Part shown: piece after piece, positions 5,687 to 6,465 of the stretch
Layout of the letters: each line of letters begins with the position of its first letter
Numbering within the stretch: position 1 is the stretch's first letter
Source of the DNA: Acidobacteriota bacterium
Lineage (GTDB): Bacteria > Actinomycetota > Acidimicrobiia > Acidimicrobiales > SHLQ01
DNA: 6,465 nucleotides
Reading direction: 5' to 3'
NCBI GenBank assembly: GCA_022562835.1
Contig: JADFOM010000149.1
Coordinates: forward strand, 1 to 6,465
The notes under the pieces: model-generated
What the model was told of the DNA's origin: nothing
The model's input: only the letters and a program-made list of their open reading frames with translations
Databases searched by the model: none
Translations under genes and position numbers: made by a program

Positions 5687-6465
5687 TCAGACGTCCAACT
5701 TCGCCCAGAAGGACGTTATGGCGTCGGTGACCGCAGCAGGTCGTTCGATATGTGCCGCGTGACCAGCATCGGGAATGACCACCGACTCAAAAAGCTGGTT
5801 CGTGGCACACACCTGTGCCGCGATCTCGCTGAACTTAGCGTCGAGTTCTCCGGTGATCCAACACATCGCGACTTGGCTCTGAGCGAGAGCGTCATGCAGC
5901 GCTGGCATCGAACCCGTACCCGATCCACGCAGGCTCATCGCCAGACCGCCGGGGTCATTGCTGAGTCTCTGAATGTGGATTGAGCGGCGAACTTCCGCGG
6001 TCAGCGAGGCCTGAGACGCGAACAGCGGTAGGCCTTCCCAATGCTCGACGAACGCTTCTACCCCGTGGGTCTCGATCCGCTTGGCCAGTTCCGCGTCGGC
6101 GTCGACACGGGCTTTGCGCTCCACGGAGTCCGCAATGCCTGGCGTCGCCCCTATCAGACACACCGATCGCACTTGGTCTGGATAAGAAACGGCCAGTTGC
6201 AGCGCGAGGCGGCCACCCATCGAGTAGCCGACGATGTCGAACGGGCCCGACGAAAGCTCGGTGACGAGCGAGAGGATCTGCTCGGCTGATTCGGCGAAGC
6301 GATACGGCGCCGGATCGTCAGGTACCGCGGAGCCGCCATGGCCGATGAGGTCGGGAACGATCACTCTGCGCCCACCAGCCAAACGCTCGGCCAGAGCGAA
6401 CATCGACGACATGTCGCCCGTAAAACCATGTGTTAGCACGACCGTCGGACTGTCGCCGCGGTCGT
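5687..6465 (-). CDS. menH: MenH, SHCHC synthase, alpha/beta hydrolase (5' end beyond window)
   Basis: 2-succinyl-6-hydroxy-2,4-cyclohexadiene-1-carboxylate synthase, which eliminates pyruvate from SEPHCHC in the menaquinone pathway. The alpha/beta-hydrolase triad is visible: nucleophile Ser in GYSMGG (codon 6223-6221), Asp in GELDAKF (5842-5840) and His in DAGHAAHIERP (5761-5759). MenH-specific stretches are clear: LTHGFTGD, PDLIGHG, GYSMGGRLAL, CLIGATPG, HWEGLPLFASQ and SLRGSGTGSMP. A GTG at 6439 could look like a start, but the frame stays open to the right edge with eight more codons ending PTVV, the first strand expected before LTHGFTG, so the start is outside the window. About 259 codons are visible, close to the usual full length of 250-290. 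It converges on menE with 61 bp between stops; further men genes may lie upstream, outside the window. Confidence 0.93.
   Translation of the reverse strand, partial: DRGDSPTVVLTHGFTGDMSSMFALAERLAGGRRVIVPDLIGHGGSAVPDDPAPYRFAESAEQILSLVTELSSGPFDIVGYSMGGRLALQLAVSYPDQVRSVCLIGATPGIADSVERKARVDADAELAKRIETHGVEAFVEHWEGLPLFASQASLTAEVRRSIHIQRLSNDPGGLAMSLRGSGTGSMPALHDALAQSQVAMCWITGELDAKFSEIAAQVCATNQLFESVVIPDAGHAAHIERPAAVTDAITSFWAKLDV

Noticed and set aside
6437..6439. GTG at 6439 as the menH start
   Set aside because: It would remove the first beta strand before LTHGFTG; the frame is open to the window edge and the upstream residues PTVV fit that strand, so the gene begins outside.

Overview
The window reads as ordinary chromosomal DNA of a moderately GC-rich actinobacterium, possibly of the Acidimicrobiia; the class is a guess from gene content. 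The main reasons are an actinobacterial-type mec-cysM pair (the O-phosphoserine/sulfur-carrier route to cysteine), a short (about 375 aa) MenE with MenH (menaquinone synthesis), and a mycobacterial-style patatin protein with an N-terminal cyclic-nucleotide-binding domain. Coding density is high: six protein genes fill the window, no intergenic gap exceeds about 81 bp, and there are no tRNA, rRNA, CRISPR, phage or insertion-sequence signs.

Layout. Minus strand, read right to left from 2893: smpB (trans-translation), then an SDR oxidoreductase (1473-2333), then an NTE-like patatin phospholipase (1392 running off the left edge). All three point the same way with gaps of 56 and 80 bp, so they may be co-transcribed. 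Diverging from smpB across a 57-bp gap is mec (2951-3397, plus), a JAMM metallopeptidase, followed by cysM (3479-4429, plus) and menE (4498-5625, plus). A hairpin followed by a short T-run lies between cysM and menE. menH (5687 to the right edge, minus) converges on menE; a small direct repeat and a hairpin sit between their 3' ends.

How the genes work together. In Mycobacterium tuberculosis, CysM transfers sulfur from the thiocarboxylated carrier CysO to O-phosphoserine and Mec then clips cysteine from the carrier. Here mec and cysM are adjacent with their key residues intact, but the cysO gene that lies between them in M. tuberculosis is absent; the 81-bp gap is too short to hold it. MenE and MenH act at consecutive stages of the classical menaquinone pathway (MenH makes SHCHC, MenC then makes o-succinylbenzoate, MenE activates that to the CoA ester), so the right end is part of a menaquinone cluster that probably continues beyond the window. 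The left end carries lipid and redox functions with no obvious pathway link to smpB.

I see no clear new system. The points most worth following are the missing sulfur carrier, the 9-bp inverted repeat upstream of the patatin gene, the hairpins between cysM and menE, and the unusual residues in the SDR and the patatin protein.
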